64,000 bases of DNA from Torymus aiolomorphi (GCA_036365515.1 CM070873.1:179008104-179072103), one strand, 5' to 3'; counted from the first letter of the stretch, positions 23,471-34,269 are shown. A program made the numbers and translations. The notes: generated by a model not told the origin, from the letters alone.

Positions 23471-24073
23471 ATGAAAGATGCGGAAATTGTAATGAAAACA
23501 CCAACTGGCTTTATAGCCAAGGTTAATAATGGAACTTTAAGAATTTTTGTCACATACCGTCGAGCAAGTAAAAAGATGCCATGTAATTCCATAGTTGTAA
23601 CAGATGTGTCTTTTATTTTGATAAACAAAGAAGAGTATCCACCTAATGCTTTTTGTGTTATTGGGAAAAATTTGAAAAATTTGAACAAAGGAATACTTGG
23701 TAGTGATGTTTACCAGTGTTATAAGAGGTCTATGAATCGAGCAAATTTGATTTCCTTTAAGCCTGCTATTTTATACAAGTATCCTACAGCAGATTATGAT
23801 AGCTCTGTTACCATATTTTGTTTGCTAATGGGAGCAACGATTGACTGTTGACAAATTGCAAGTAAACTAGAGCCAGTATTTTCAACTTTTGTTTTAACTG
23901 TTGCTGATGCTGCACAGAAAATGTATGGGTCTGCAATAACTTTTTATGGGGAGGCTATATCTCCAAATAATATTTTTAGTGTGAGTGAAGTTATAACGGA
24001 GAATTCAGAAGTTCCAGAATATGAAACTGGTTTGTATTTTAATAACACATTTGTTAATGATTTAAATATTTAA
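23471..24073 (+). pseudogene. DENND4/Crag-like uDENN fragment, broken
   Basis: This is the only trace of a conserved host gene in the window. The predicted peptide contains TPTGFIAKVNNGTLRIFVTYRRA, IVVTDVSFILINKEEYPPNAFCVI, GSDVYQCYKRSMNRANLISFKP and LFxL-like CLLMGATIDC. After an in-frame TGA at 23849-23851 the frame continues with PVFSTFVLTVADAAQKMYGSAITFY. This run matches what I know of the N-terminal region of DENND4 (Drosophila Crag), a Rab guanine-nucleotide exchange factor. The TGA sits where family members have a Trp codon. Similarity fades after ~23955 and the frame ends at 24071-24073. There is no start region and no further DENN domain. A TTTTTTAG acceptor-like site lies just upstream (~23440), so it may be a duplicated exon as easily as a retrocopy. 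Confidence 0.75.
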
Positions 24074-24114
24074 AATTTCGATCGGTTAAAAAAGTCCAGA
24101 CCTTCGATGAACAC

Positions 24115-25436
24115 CCCGTGTAGAAAAATATAGGTAACTCAAACCCGATTCTGGTGCGATTTCCGTAACTGTAGTACGATTCAGACAGGAAAATCGTATT
24201 TGATTCGGACACTTTTTGAATACCGTTTTCTCCACGATTCGGATGAGAATTCCAAGGTAGAATCTGACTAGGAATCCATATGAATTTCGAGCATTTTGGG
24301 AATGGTTTTGTTTGTTTGAAAATAGTTAAAACAACAAATTCTCGTGTTATATATTAATAAAGAAATTAATTATATTGTCAATATGGTAATTTAAAAAATT
24401 ATAGAATTTTTTTATTTTAATTTTGTTGCATCAAAAAATAAAGAATGTAAAAATTAAACAAACGTAAAGCTGTAAATTTTGTTAAAAAAAGATTATTGAT
24501 GCAAATAAGATTTATTATTAATATTTGTACTGACAGTTATTTTCACGAATAATTATTTTCAAGTACTTATACTTATATTACATATATTATGTATTTAATT
24601 TAAATGTTTATTTTTATCTTTTAAAAATCTTTTATATTTACATATTAATGAATACATTTGAAATGATTAAGTTTAAAACATTAATTAAAAAATTAAAGAA
24701 ATTAAAAAAATTTTCCCCTGATGGAGATTCGAACCTGGATCTCCCGTGCAGTAGTCCAACGTCTAATCCATTTACCTACAAACAGTACTTCCCAGTGAAG
24801 TGATAATTTGAGTATTCATATGTATTAATTTAGTTTAACTTGATTTTAATGTATAATAGAATGAAAATCATTCAGAAAAGTACAAATATTTAATGTATTT
24901 TGCTATTTGCAATTATTATTTATTATATACATTATTTTAATACAAACGCGATAGTCCCACGATTTTGTTGTCAGAATCAGATCTGATGTTCGTAGCTCTC
25001 AACGAATAAAACAGAAATCTGCAGTTTTAATGAATTAAAATTAAGCACTCTAGGAGTATAACGAAATAATGGAATAGTTTCATTGCTTATTACTGTCATT
25101 TTATACTTTAGAAAGACTTTCTTAACATGCACAAACATTAGTTTTTAGAATTATAGTAGCAAGGATACTTATGCGATTGTCCTAGCAGAATCGGGTCTGA
25201 TTATCGAAGTTTTCAGTTGGTAAAGCGGATTTCTGCTTTATTGATACAAAGCTACGAATATCACATCCGATTCTGGCAGGGAAATCGTACAATTGGCTCT
25301 GCCTTTAATAAAGAAGGGATAAAGTAGGGAAATCATATCCGAATCTCGACTGTTATCCACTGATAGGTACAAATGCAGAAAATCGCGTCCGAATCGGAGT
25401 TATTCACGGGGATGACCTCCAAAATTTCTACACGGG
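24115..25436. mobile_element. 1.3 kb non-autonomous element, CCCGTGTAGAAA ends
   Basis: The inverted ends CCCGTGTAGAAAAAT and ATTTCTACACGGG are flanked by AC on both sides. Subterminal GATTC(G/T)G words (ACCCGATTCTGG, CGAATCGG and similar) repeat in both orientations. The ends resemble those at 15986 and 16795, suggesting a related CACTA-type transposase. The interior contains a tRNA-like sequence. Confidence 0.75.
24718..24790 (-). pseudogene. tRNA-like sequence inside a DNA element
   Basis: On the minus strand TAGGTAAATGGATTAGAC reads like a D arm/A box and CCAGGTTCGAATCTCC contains a perfect B box (GGTTCGAAT). The acceptor stem does not pair well, so I regard it as a decayed tRNA or SINE head. 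Confidence 0.5.
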
Positions 25437-25439
25437 ACT

Positions 25440-25695
25440 ATATCTACACTACAACGCGCTTCGCGTGCTGTTCCTTCACCTAATTGATTATACCTATACA
25501 ATTAGTATTGAAATATTATAAATTCAAAATTTATTTTATTTTTTAACATCCGCAAATTTACCCAATATTTTTTCTTGAAACTTGGATTGTATGTATTTTA
25601 TATTTTATTCCTACAATATCAAAATTTGGAGGTTAGAAATTTAACTGTAATCAGAACTCCATTAATTCATAGTTCTTCATTGATATACTCAATAT
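25440..25695. other. AT-rich spacer, nothing recognised
   Basis: No ORF, RNA or repeat signature noticed. Confidence 0.45.
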
Positions 25696-25699
25696 ACTC

Positions 25700-26525
25700 A
25701 ATATACTAATATTTTCTTCTATACAGAAGCTTATTATAAGTTTATGAACTTCATAACACATAATTATTAATTAATACACACTAACGCTAATAACCCCTCA
25801 TTACCACATATAATCTTGTAAAATTGAAAACACAATCACTTTATGAACTAAAAATCACTGAGAATAAAAGCTTACTTGACATTCTTGAATAGATATAACA
25901 TTTTCAAATTATTACCTGAATCTTGTGTAGAAAGGTATTTACTAAGATGTCCTCTGAAACATTTTGGCCTCTACTAACACAAGAAAACTATAAATTAGAT
26001 TAACTGAGCACTTTTATTCGTTGAAATTTTCACAATAACACATAATTTGCACTCTATTCTATGTTTCAATGTTATTTGACATATTCTTTCACTAGCTTGA
26101 TAATCAGTATCATAAATTATATAGCATGTTCACATGTCACTATACTCACTAATATTTTCTTCTATGCAAAAGCTTATTATAAGTTTATGAACTTCATAAC
26201 ACGTAATTATTAATTAATACACACTCTAGCTAATAACCCCTCATTACCACATAATAAGATTATATTACCATATTCAGATTATATTATAATCTTGTAAAAT
26301 TGAAAACACAATCACTTTATGAACTAAAAATCACTGAGAATAAAAGCTTTCTTGACATTCTTGAATAGATATAACATTTTGAAATTATTATCTGAATCTT
26401 GTGGAGAAAGATATTTACTAAGATCTCCTCTGAAACATTTTTGCGTCTCCCAGCATGAGAAAATTATAAATTAGATTAACTGAGCACTTTTATTCGTTGA
26501 AATTTTGACAATAACATATCACTTC
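25700..26525. repeat. direct tandem duplication, ~443 bp period
   Basis: Copy 1 begins near 25709 and copy 2 near 26152 (both ATATTTTCTTCTAT(A/G)CA). They share more than 300 bp, including AAGCTTATTATAAGTTTATG and TTCTTGAATAGATATAACAT. Copy 2 has an extra ~30 bp AT-rich insertion near 26250. Similarity ends near 26050 and 26520. Confidence 0.85.
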
Positions 26526-26529
26526 CGCT

Positions 26530-26940
26530 CATTTCAGTGTTTTAAAAATTAATATTAACTTTATAGTTTTAATTAACAAAAATAATGTTGTTATAATGCT
26601 GTTTTACTTTACTTTATAAGTTTACATTTTTCTCCTCATAATATATTACACCAGCTGCTATATTATAATTTATATAATGGATCATTGAGCTTACAATTCA
26701 ATTGAAAATCGAATTTTTTAATGACTAAAAAAATCTTCTTTTATAATATCTCTCTGTAAAAGTAAAAAATTCAAACAAAGTCTTATTTAAAAAAAATGAG
26801 TTTAGCCATTTAACATTATAACATTTAGCCATTGAATATACTTATGAAATAAAAATTTTGTCCCCATTAATATACATATAGATACAATTATTCGTATCTC
26901 AGTTAACTTCTTGTAAGGTCTTCGAATTTGAATCTCCCGA
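26530..26940. other. AT-rich spacer, nothing recognised
   Basis: No coding or structural signal noticed. Confidence 0.45.
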
Positions 26941-26946
26941 TCTTAA

Positions 26947-27084
26947 CCTTCTGACAGCCGGCATTTTTCCTACTGAAAAAGTGTAACTTTCTCGAAATTT
27001 TCCATATAAATGTTTCTTTAGTAATAGTATATGTGGGCCGATCATGGAATGACACCATATGGCGTCATGCCGGCTGTCAGAAGG
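26947..27084. mobile_element. 138 bp piggyBac-like MITE, TTAA duplication
   Basis: The ends CCTTCTGACAGCCGGCAT and ATGCCGGCTGTCAGAAGG are inverted and exactly flanked by TTAA (26943-26946, 27085-27088). It is tiny and non-coding. Confidence 0.85.
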
Positions 27085-27156
27085 TTAAAGAAGTGATGAG
27101 CGGCCATGTTGAAGCATCCAAAGGCTTGATAAAAATTTAATTTTATTCCAAGATGT

Positions 27157-28519
27157 TATCGTATAACTACAAAAACAAAATTTACACTTCAGTTTATTTA
27201 CTGAACTTTGCATTTTTCGCGTGGAGGCCTTAAATTCTCGTCCCCTCCAAAATTTTAGTTCATTTTTTTCTATTGCTACAACCATAAAGTAAAAATACAA
27301 AGTTCTACAAATAGGTAGAATATAAACTGTATTTGAAAAACGAAATGGCATTACATTAGGCTCATTTTTCAAAAGAATTTCCAAGAATTCTAGCTGCAGC
27401 TTCGTCGCCCGCGATACTCATCCCCTTCCCCTCAAAGCGCGACGGCAGTTGTTCTAATACGTGAACTGCGCTTCTCTCTCGCCGCGCATACTGCCTTAGC
27501 TGGGTGGGGGGAACTGAGGTCGATCTGGACCATCAGGAGTGATAGTTTGCGTATGCGGTCGCTGTGCCGCCGTTTGCTCTACCGCTGCCCATCTCGCATT
27601 CGCGGTAGCGCTCGCTCTTGCTACAGTCACTCGAGCAGGCGAGAAGGAGGCCCGACCACCTACAGAACAGTTACAGCAAACCGAAGGGTGCGCCGAGGAT
27701 CATCTTGTGCATATAAAAGTTTAGTTTTTACGCGACATTCTGGACTCTCCGAGCTCGGCTATTTAGAAAGACTCCGCAGCATCTATTCCAACACATCAGT
27801 TGCAAGTATACATATTCTGTTCGTTTTTTCGCGACACCATTTCTCGTGGCGGCCATTTTCGTCCCTGACAAGTTCGCATTTTCGCGTCTACTAATAACGG
27901 CCGTAATTCGCGATTACAGTGCTTGAGCATTTTTTAATTTATCCTTTTACAATATCAGACAACAATTTTTAATTCGAGAGATAATTCACCTCAATACATT
28001 TTCTATACGGGTAAGCTTAAAAAATACAATTTTTATCACGTCATAAATTTCTAAAGATTTCTATTGCTCTCTTTATCGATCATACTTGATTTTCACGCGT
28101 AACTGATTAGCTTTTTTTTTTAAAAATAATTAATCAGATAATATTTCTTGATGGACATGTTGAATTTAGTAAAATCGTTTAATTGACGAAGTGCATCATT
28201 AATATGTTACGTTCCACAAATTACGCGGCTCAAAATTTTTATGGGCCCACGTGCATAACATCTCGATCTAACCTTAAATTAAGTACTATTTATTATTAAA
28301 AATTTTACATTTTGTGATTTTCCTATCCAGAGTAATTTAACAAACATGGTTATTTTCATTTCATTAATTTGGAAAAGTATAGTTATTTTTTTCCAAAGTA
28401 CTTTCCTCGTATGCTTAATTTTTCACTTATTTATATTAAAAATTAAGTATATATGATGCATAATTTATGAATTACTAAAATTGTGACTCGTAATAAAATG
28501 TTCAACATTATTTATGGAT
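27157..28519 (+). repeat. array unit A: promoter/first-exon-like repeat
   Basis: First full copy (~1.36 kb) of a unit repeated about seven times across 27-48 kb. It has a GC-rich, CpG-rich block (27400-27700), a TATAAAAG at 27713, a GGCGGCCATTTTCG block at ~27845 and TTCTATACGGGTAAGCTT at 28002-28019, where GTAAG looks like a splice donor. An AT-rich spacer follows up to the next unit at ~28520. Predicted ORFs over the GC block differ between copies, so protein coding is not supported. Confidence 0.7.
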
Positions 28520-28813
28520 TTTATCGTATAACTACAAAACAAATTTACACTTCAGTTTATTTACTGCACTTTGCATTTTTCGCGTGGAAGCCTTAAATTC
28601 TCCTCCCCTCCAAAACTTTAGTTTATTTTTTTTCTATTGCTACAACCATAAAGTAAAAAAACAGAGTTCTACAAACAGGTAGAATATAAACTGTATTTGA
28701 AAAACGAAATGGCATTACATTAGACTTATTTTTCAAAAGAATTTCCAAGAATTAGAGCCGCGGCTTCGTCGCCCGCGATACTCCTCCCCTTCCCCTCAAA
28801 GCGTAACGGCAGT
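28520..28813 (+). repeat. array unit B, 5' part, split by the palindrome
   Basis: It begins like unit A (TTATCGTATAACTACAAAAC) and stops at CGTAACGGCAGT, where the 12 kb element is inserted. Unit B resumes at 40827. It closely matches the uninterrupted sequence at 46424-46718. Confidence 0.85.
28808..28813. repeat. 6 bp target duplication GGCAGT, left
   Basis: GGCAGT directly precedes the element start AGTAGGTAAGC and is repeated at 40827-40832 directly after ...GCTTACCTACT. The unoccupied paralogue at 46713-46718 has GGCAGT once. Confidence 0.9.
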
Positions 28814-28819
28814 AGTAGG

Positions 28820-29270
28820 TAAGCTAGGAGAGTTCTGCCTCCCCCCACCACTCGGCCACCGGCCGCTCTGTGCAGCGCTCTGATAGGTTGAAAGGGGGGA
28901 GGTGAGGCTCCGCCAACTTTCGAGAAGCTTCCATATGTAATGACGTCATCGAATAAAATTTATCCGTATTTTATTGTCACATTTTTGCATGACGGTCAAA
29001 TGTTTATTTACGAGCGACCCGGGCGGCGAGCGGCGGGCGGCGGGCGGCGCGCGCGCGGGGACTAGCATCTTACCGCGTTGACAAGCTGGACGACCGCGGG
29101 GATGAGCTGATTCGCACGGAGATGAGCGTATCATCGCGGTGGTCAGCTGATTTCCGCGGTCATTAGCATATACCGACCCGCGTGTAAGTATATTTACCGC
29201 GTTGATGAGCGGACTTTCGCGGGCATTAGCCTACCGTCGCTGGTAAGATATTTACCGCGCGTTTATTTTT
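28820..29270. repeat. GC-rich subterminal repeats, left arm
   Basis: A GGCGGGCGGC tandem (~29031-29050) is followed by degenerate ~30 bp repeats of the form ACCGCG..GA(T/C)(G/A)AGC(T/G)GA between 29070 and 29270. Clustered subterminal repeats in a transposon end are candidate binding sites for replication or integration proteins; that role is inference. Confidence 0.65.
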
Positions 29271-30238
29271 TTCGACGTGACCTGCAGGTTTGATGTGGCT
29301 CTAAATCAGTAAATGTATTTCGGCTATAGCATGCTATCGCATCTCTTCGTTGTTCCGATATTCGTAGTTGCCTTATCGCTATTAATTCTAAGAACTCCAG
29401 AGTATTTCAATTGTGTTCTCATGGCAATCGTTTCCTGACAACGACTCACAAAACTTAATAGTATTTCATGTAATTTTACCCGCTAAATCAAAATACTGTT
29501 TTGGTTAACTGAATATACAAACGATAAGAGTGGCGGCGTCGATGGAAACCCTAGATATAATAATTATTGAAGTGACTCATACAAAGGAGGCAAGACGAAG
29601 AGTATTTCACTCTTGCCAGTAACCCCGACACGGGCGACGTTATCGCATGCTGTGCAGGTTGAAACGTGCCTTCTCGTGCGAGTATTTTCCGGGCATTAGT
29701 CTATCGTCGCTGGTAAGATATTTACAATGGCATCATTGTTTTCAAAAAAGCTACTGAGAAAGAGAGAGAGAGCGTGAGAGAGAGGGCGAGAGAGATGGAG
29801 AGAGAGAGTTTTCGAGGTGGATGGCCTGCATCTATGATGTGACTCTAACTCAGTAAGTATATTTCAGCTGGCCCGACACACAACAGGATGTATAGTTTTA
29901 TCTCGAGTGTGCTTCATGCGTCAATAAGGTCGTATTTTTTACGACACTGACCCTTGCACGTGTGTGCGTGTGCACGTTTGACGAAGCGTTGTTCCTTTTT
30001 CACATCTGGAGTGCGTGTATAGTGCGGCTAGTCTTTTCGATGCTCACACTTTTTTATAAGATGTGTATTTTGAATCTCAACAATGTTTCGAAGCCGGCAA
30101 CCCCTACACGGGCGACGTCATCGCATGATGTGCAGGTTGAAACGTGCATCCCGGTACGAGTATTTTTCGGGTATTAGTCTATCGTCGCTGGTAAGATATT
30201 TACAATGGCCCCACTGTTATCAAGCAAGCTACTGAGAA

Positions 30239-30270
<32 letters not shown>

Positions 30271-30321
30271 TGAGAGAGCGAGAGAGAGTGAGAGAGCGAG
30301 AGAGAGAGCGAGAGAGAGCTA

Positions 30322-30414
<93 letters not shown>

Positions 30415-30490
30415 TTTTCGAGGTGGCCTGCATGTATGGCGTCACTCTAACCCAGTAAGTATATTTCGACTATAGCATGCTGAACTGGCT
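29200..30490. repeat. three tandem subterminal modules, left arm
   Basis: GGGCATTAG.CTA.CGTCGCTGGTAAGATATTTAC-type sequence recurs at ~29220, 29690 and 30170. It is followed each time by a (GA)n tract or its remnant and then a CTCTAA.(T/C)CAGTAA.TATATTTC block at ~29300, 29845 and 30445. The terminal region therefore grew by module duplication. Confidence 0.65.
30234..30413. repeat. (GA)n microsatellite
   Basis: About 180 bp of GA-rich repeat with CGAG interruptions. A shorter relative is at 29756-29812, and the mirror copies are at 39192-39394 and 39812-39865. Confidence 0.95.
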
Positions 30491-30543
30491 GGACACTTCG
30501 ACAGATTCTTAATTTTTCTGTTCACATTAATAAATATAATCCG

Positions 30544-31532
30544 ATGCGCGGAGGCTCATACATCAGTCTACCTCCGCAAATACAAAAGAAACATGCATGT
30601 ATCAATGTACGGAATTTCGATGATGCATGTTTCAAGTGGGCAATACTGTCAGCTTTGCACCCTACACATAACTCTGACCGAGTATCATCATATAAAGTCT
30701 ATGAGAATGAATTGAATTTTAATGGAATACAATTTCCTATGAGTCCTAAACAAATTCCGAAATTTGAAAAACAAAATAACATCTCGGTTAACGTTTATAT
30801 TTTAAAAAAGTCTAGTGGAAATTTTAAAATTTTGCCGCTTCACATAACATCATGTAAGAAGGAAACACATATCAACCTTCTTCTTCTACAAAACTATTAC
30901 GTAGATGATGAGGAAAGTAAACAGGAGGAAAACTTTGAAGATGATTTATCGATATTCCACTATGTTTGGATCAAAGAATTATCGCGTTTAGTATGTACAC
31001 AACTTTCAAAACGTAATGGTAGAAAATATTTTTGTGATCGATGTCTACATTATTTCAGAAATGATTCTAAATTGAACTTACATGAACAAGATTGTATGCA
31101 ACTCAACAAGTACAAAGTAACTTTGCCTACACCAAGAGACAAAATTTTACAGTTTAAAAATTTTAATTATAAAGAAAAAGTTCCATTCGCCATATACGCA
31201 GATTTCGAGTGCCTTCTAAAAGCTGTGCAAATTGGAAATGCTTATCAAGAACATGAAGCATTTAGTATTGGATATTATTTAAAGTGCAGTTATGATGACT
31301 CCCTATCTCACTACAGTAGCTACAGAGGAAAAGATCCTGCTAAATGGTTTGCAGAGCAGCTGCAAAGTCTGGTAGAAAAAAAAAAAATTGAGACTATCTT
31401 CAAGTTCATAGTACCAATGGAAACATTAAACTTAAAACAAGAACAAGCATTTCGAAATACAACATTATGCCACATTTACGATAAACCTTTAGCAGAGAAG
31501 CGTGTACGAGATCATTGTCATCTGACTGGAAG
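30544..31532 (+). pseudogene. Polinton-type PolB, N-terminal exon, left arm
   Basis: N-terminal part of a B-family DNA polymerase of the organellar/viral (protein-primed) group that replicates Polintons. In order it shows an N-terminal region with CFKWAILSALHP (residues ~29-40), a C2H2/C2HC-like finger YFCDRC...H...C (162-184), the exonuclease I motif YADFE (218-222; acidic Asp220 and Glu222) and an endonuclease VII-like zinc region ending DHCHLTG (~323-329). In this arm the second Cys of that last CxxC has become Tyr (HIYDKP), while the right arm keeps Cys. The open frame ends at a GTAAAG donor at 31533. The polymerase palm is not here. I assign it from motifs and from the element's termini. 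Confidence 0.8.
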
Positions 31533-31619
31533 GTAAAGTTAAAAGAAAATTACATATGCTTCAAGCAGAAATTTTACATATTTTTCTTATGTTTTTTTTT
31601 TTTTTTTCTTATGTTTTAG
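31533..31619 (+). other. 87 bp intron in the left polymerase copy
   Basis: The donor AAG|GTAAAG and the acceptor TTTTTTCTTATGTTTTAG|A bracket a segment whose removal keeps the frame through the zinc region. The right arm has the same 87 bp intron at 37989-38075. Confidence 0.75.
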
Positions 31620-31713
31620 ATATCGAGGTGCTGCTCACGAAGATTGCAATTTCAATTATAAAGATTCACATAGTATTCCAGTGGTATTTCATAATTTAAC
31701 CGGCTATGACTCA
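31620..31713 (+). pseudogene. PolB second exon, left arm, cut off by (AT)n
   Basis: Continues the zinc/exonuclease region ([11 protein letters not shown] and [12 protein letters not shown]). After the His codon the sequence turns directly into (AT)n at ~31713. The remaining exonuclease motifs and the polymerase A and B motifs are missing. Confidence 0.75.
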
Positions 31714-31767
31714 CATATATATATATATACTATATATATACTATATATACTATATATATACTATATA

Positions 31768-31817
<50 letters not shown>
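31713..31817. repeat. (AT)n / TATATAC microsatellite
   Basis: AT dinucleotides with periodic C interruptions (ACTATATAT). A (GT)n tract follows at ~31868-31903. Confidence 0.95.
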
Positions 31818-31908
31818 CGTATGACGGCAGTGAAATGCGGCGTCTGCGAACGCATGTAAATGTACGTGTGTGTGTGTGTGTGTGTGTGTCTGTGTGTGTG
31901 TGTATAAA

Positions 31909-32190
31909 CCTTTAGCTTGTATCGTGTATGAGTTTAATTTTCCTGGAACAAAAAAATTCTTTAAAATTTATGTATTCATAGTTTGTAAGTTTTTGCGTAT
32001 TCATACTTGTATTTTTACTATGTAAGTTTGTTTTTTTTTTTTTTCTTAATAATAATCTGATCGATTGATTAAAATTTTTTACCAAAATAACTGTTATCAT
32101 TTATTGACCTCACACTCTTCCAGTAAATTATCCAATCCTCTGTTTCCTTGAAAAAATAATAGTAGAGTTTCATTTTTGTTCACATACGCG
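31909..32190 (+). repeat. 270-bp internal unit, copy L1
   Basis: The unit runs from CCTTTAG.TTGTATCGTGTATGAG to GTTTCATTTTTGTTCACAT. Other copies are at 33150-33413 (+), 34270-34545 (-), 35811-36083 (-) and 37040-37317 (-). Here it directly precedes the C-terminal polymerase segment, so it may derive from intron sequence. Confidence 0.85.
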
Positions 32191-32198
32191 TAGGACTT

Positions 32199-32794
32199 TA
32201 CTTGACACATAGGCGTGTACTTGATTTATCAAAGACATTAGTATACGATTTTCACTACAAATATATGAAAACGAAATTTGAGGACCGTTGTAAACTACTA
32301 TATACTGACACTGACAGCTTAATATATGAAATAAGAAATGATGATATTTATGAAGTGATTAAGAGGGATATTGCAAATTTTGATACCTCGGACTATTCAT
32401 CTAATAATGTATTTGGAATTCCACAAGCCAATAAGAAGGTTGTAGGATTAATGAAGGATGAGTACAATGGCTGCATTATGACAGAATTCGTTGGACTACG
32501 TAGTAAAATGTATAGTGCACGCATCAATGGCCAAGACCATATGAAAAAAGCTAAAGGTGTGAAAAGTGGAGTTGTCAGCAAAACCATCAATTTCGACGAC
32601 TATCATCAGTGTTTACTAAATTCAACTACACAATACAGACATCAGTGTATCATACAGTCTAAAGCTCATGTAGTGCGTACTGTGAAACAAAATTAGCTCT
32701 AAGTCCACATGACAATAAGAGATATCTCATACCAAATGAAACAGATACTCTACCGTGGGGGCATTATAAAATATATAAAATAGATGAAGATTGA
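32199..32794 (+). pseudogene. PolB C-terminal segment with motif C, left arm
   Basis: Carries LLYTDTDSLIYEI, motif C of B-family polymerase palms (YxDTDS; the two Asp bind catalytic metals), then C-terminal thumb-region sequence. The open frame (32202-32696) hits TAG at AAACAAAATTAG; the following ~95 bp continue the family-like C-terminus (PWGHY) in another frame to TGA at 32792-32794. The same frame break is present in the right arm, so it predates divergence of the arms or was spread by conversion between them. Motifs A and B are absent, so no functional polymerase could be made. Confidence 0.8.
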
Positions 32795-32823
32795 TTGTAT
32801 GTATGTATATAATCAACTTTCAT

Positions 32824-32824
<1 letters not shown>

Positions 32825-32864
<40 letters not shown>

Positions 32865-33066
32865 TATATATACTATATATATACTATATATATACTATAT
32901 ATACTATATATATATATACTATATATATACTATATATACTATATATATACTATATATATATATGCTATATATACTATATATACTATATATACTATATATA
33001 CTATATATACTATATATACTATATATATACTATATATACTATATATATACTATATATATATACACA
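32825..33066. repeat. mixed (TA)n, (CA)n and ACTATATAT tandem repeats
   Basis: A (CA)n tract at ~32841-32864 is followed by ~200 bp of TATATATAC/TATATAC variants. All ORFs here encode only Tyr-Ile repeats. Confidence 0.95.
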
Positions 33067-33149
33067 CTGCTATGACGGCAGTGAAATGCGGCGTCTGCGA
33101 ACGCATGTAAATGTACGTGTGTGTGTGTGTGTCTGTGTGTGTGTAACCT

Positions 33150-33413
33150 TTAGTTTGTATCGTGTATGAGTTTAATTTTCCTGGAACAAAAAAAATTCTT
33201 TAAAATTTATGTATTCATAGTTAGTTTTTGCGTATTCATACTTGTATTTTTACTATGTAAGTTTGTTTTTTTTCTTAATAATAATCTGATCGATTGATTA
33301 AAATTTTTTACCAAAATAACTGTTATCATTTATTGACCTCACACTCTTCCAGTAAATTATCCAATCCTCTGTTTCCTTGAAAAAATAATAGTAGTTTCAT
33401 TTTTGTTCACATG
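33150..33413 (+). repeat. 270-bp internal unit, copy L2
   Basis: Near-identical to 31909-32190 but followed by (AT)n instead of polymerase sequence. Confidence 0.85.
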
Positions 33414-33418
33414 CGTGT

Positions 33419-33496
<78 letters not shown>

Positions 33497-33497
<1 letters not shown>

Positions 33498-33727
33498 ACC
33501 TATAAACGTTATTTCTGGTAATCTACAGGGTCCTATAGTTTATCTCTTCAGAGTTCCCTATATAAGCGCGTGACTAAAGAAATAATATCCCTGGGGTGTG
33601 GGACTAATACCACGTCCCGGAAATAACAGTTGTAGACACAGATTTTCCGGGACGTCCCGGAAAAAACAGCGCGTCCCGGAAATAACAGCGATGTACAGTG
33701 TAAACGTCCCGGAACGAACCGTTGCAG

Positions 33728-33730
<3 letters not shown>
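33497..33730. repeat. CGTCCCGGAAATAACAG module, copy 1
   Basis: This module, surrounded by (AT)n, holds four CGTCCCGGAA words plus related TTATTTC(T/C)GG words on both sides of a core GCGTGACTAAAGAAATAAT. The second copy is at 37506-37744 in inverse orientation. Confidence 0.75.
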
Positions 33731-33812
<82 letters not shown>

Positions 33813-34265
33813 TACTATATATATACTATATATATACTATATAATACTATATATACTATATATATACTATATATTATATACTATATATACTATATATACT
33901 ATATATACTATATATATACTATATATACTATTTATATACTATATATACTATATATATATATATATATATATATACTATATATACTATATATACTATATAT
34001 ACTATATATATACTATATATATACTATATATATATACTATATATACTATATATACTATATATATATATGTATATACTATATATATAGTATATATAGTATA
34101 TATAGTATATATATAGTATATATAGTATATATAGTATATATATAGTATATATAGTATATATATAGTATTTATATAGTATATATAGTATATATAGTATTAT
34201 ATAGTATATATATAGTATATATACAGTATATATATAGTATATATATATATATATATATATATATA
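33731..34265. repeat. central (AT)n and ACTATATAT/AGTATATAT tracts
   Basis: The interruption switches from ACTATATAT to AGTATATAT near 34080. The tract is therefore itself an inverted repeat around that point. Confidence 0.95.
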
Positions 34266-34269
34266 ACAC

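Noticed and set aside
23164..23688. 174-codon minus-strand ORF over the Crag-like fragment
   Set aside because: It is antisense to the recognisable DENND4-like frame and runs into the TIR of the neighbouring element; a shadow ORF.
24718..24790. Functional tRNA gene
   Set aside because: The B box is good but acceptor and T stems do not pair properly, and it sits inside a transposon.
30200..30458. ORFs through (GA)n/(CT)n (Arg-Glu and Leu-Ser repeats)
   Set aside because: Microsatellite artefacts, open on both strands, with no conserved flanking sequence.
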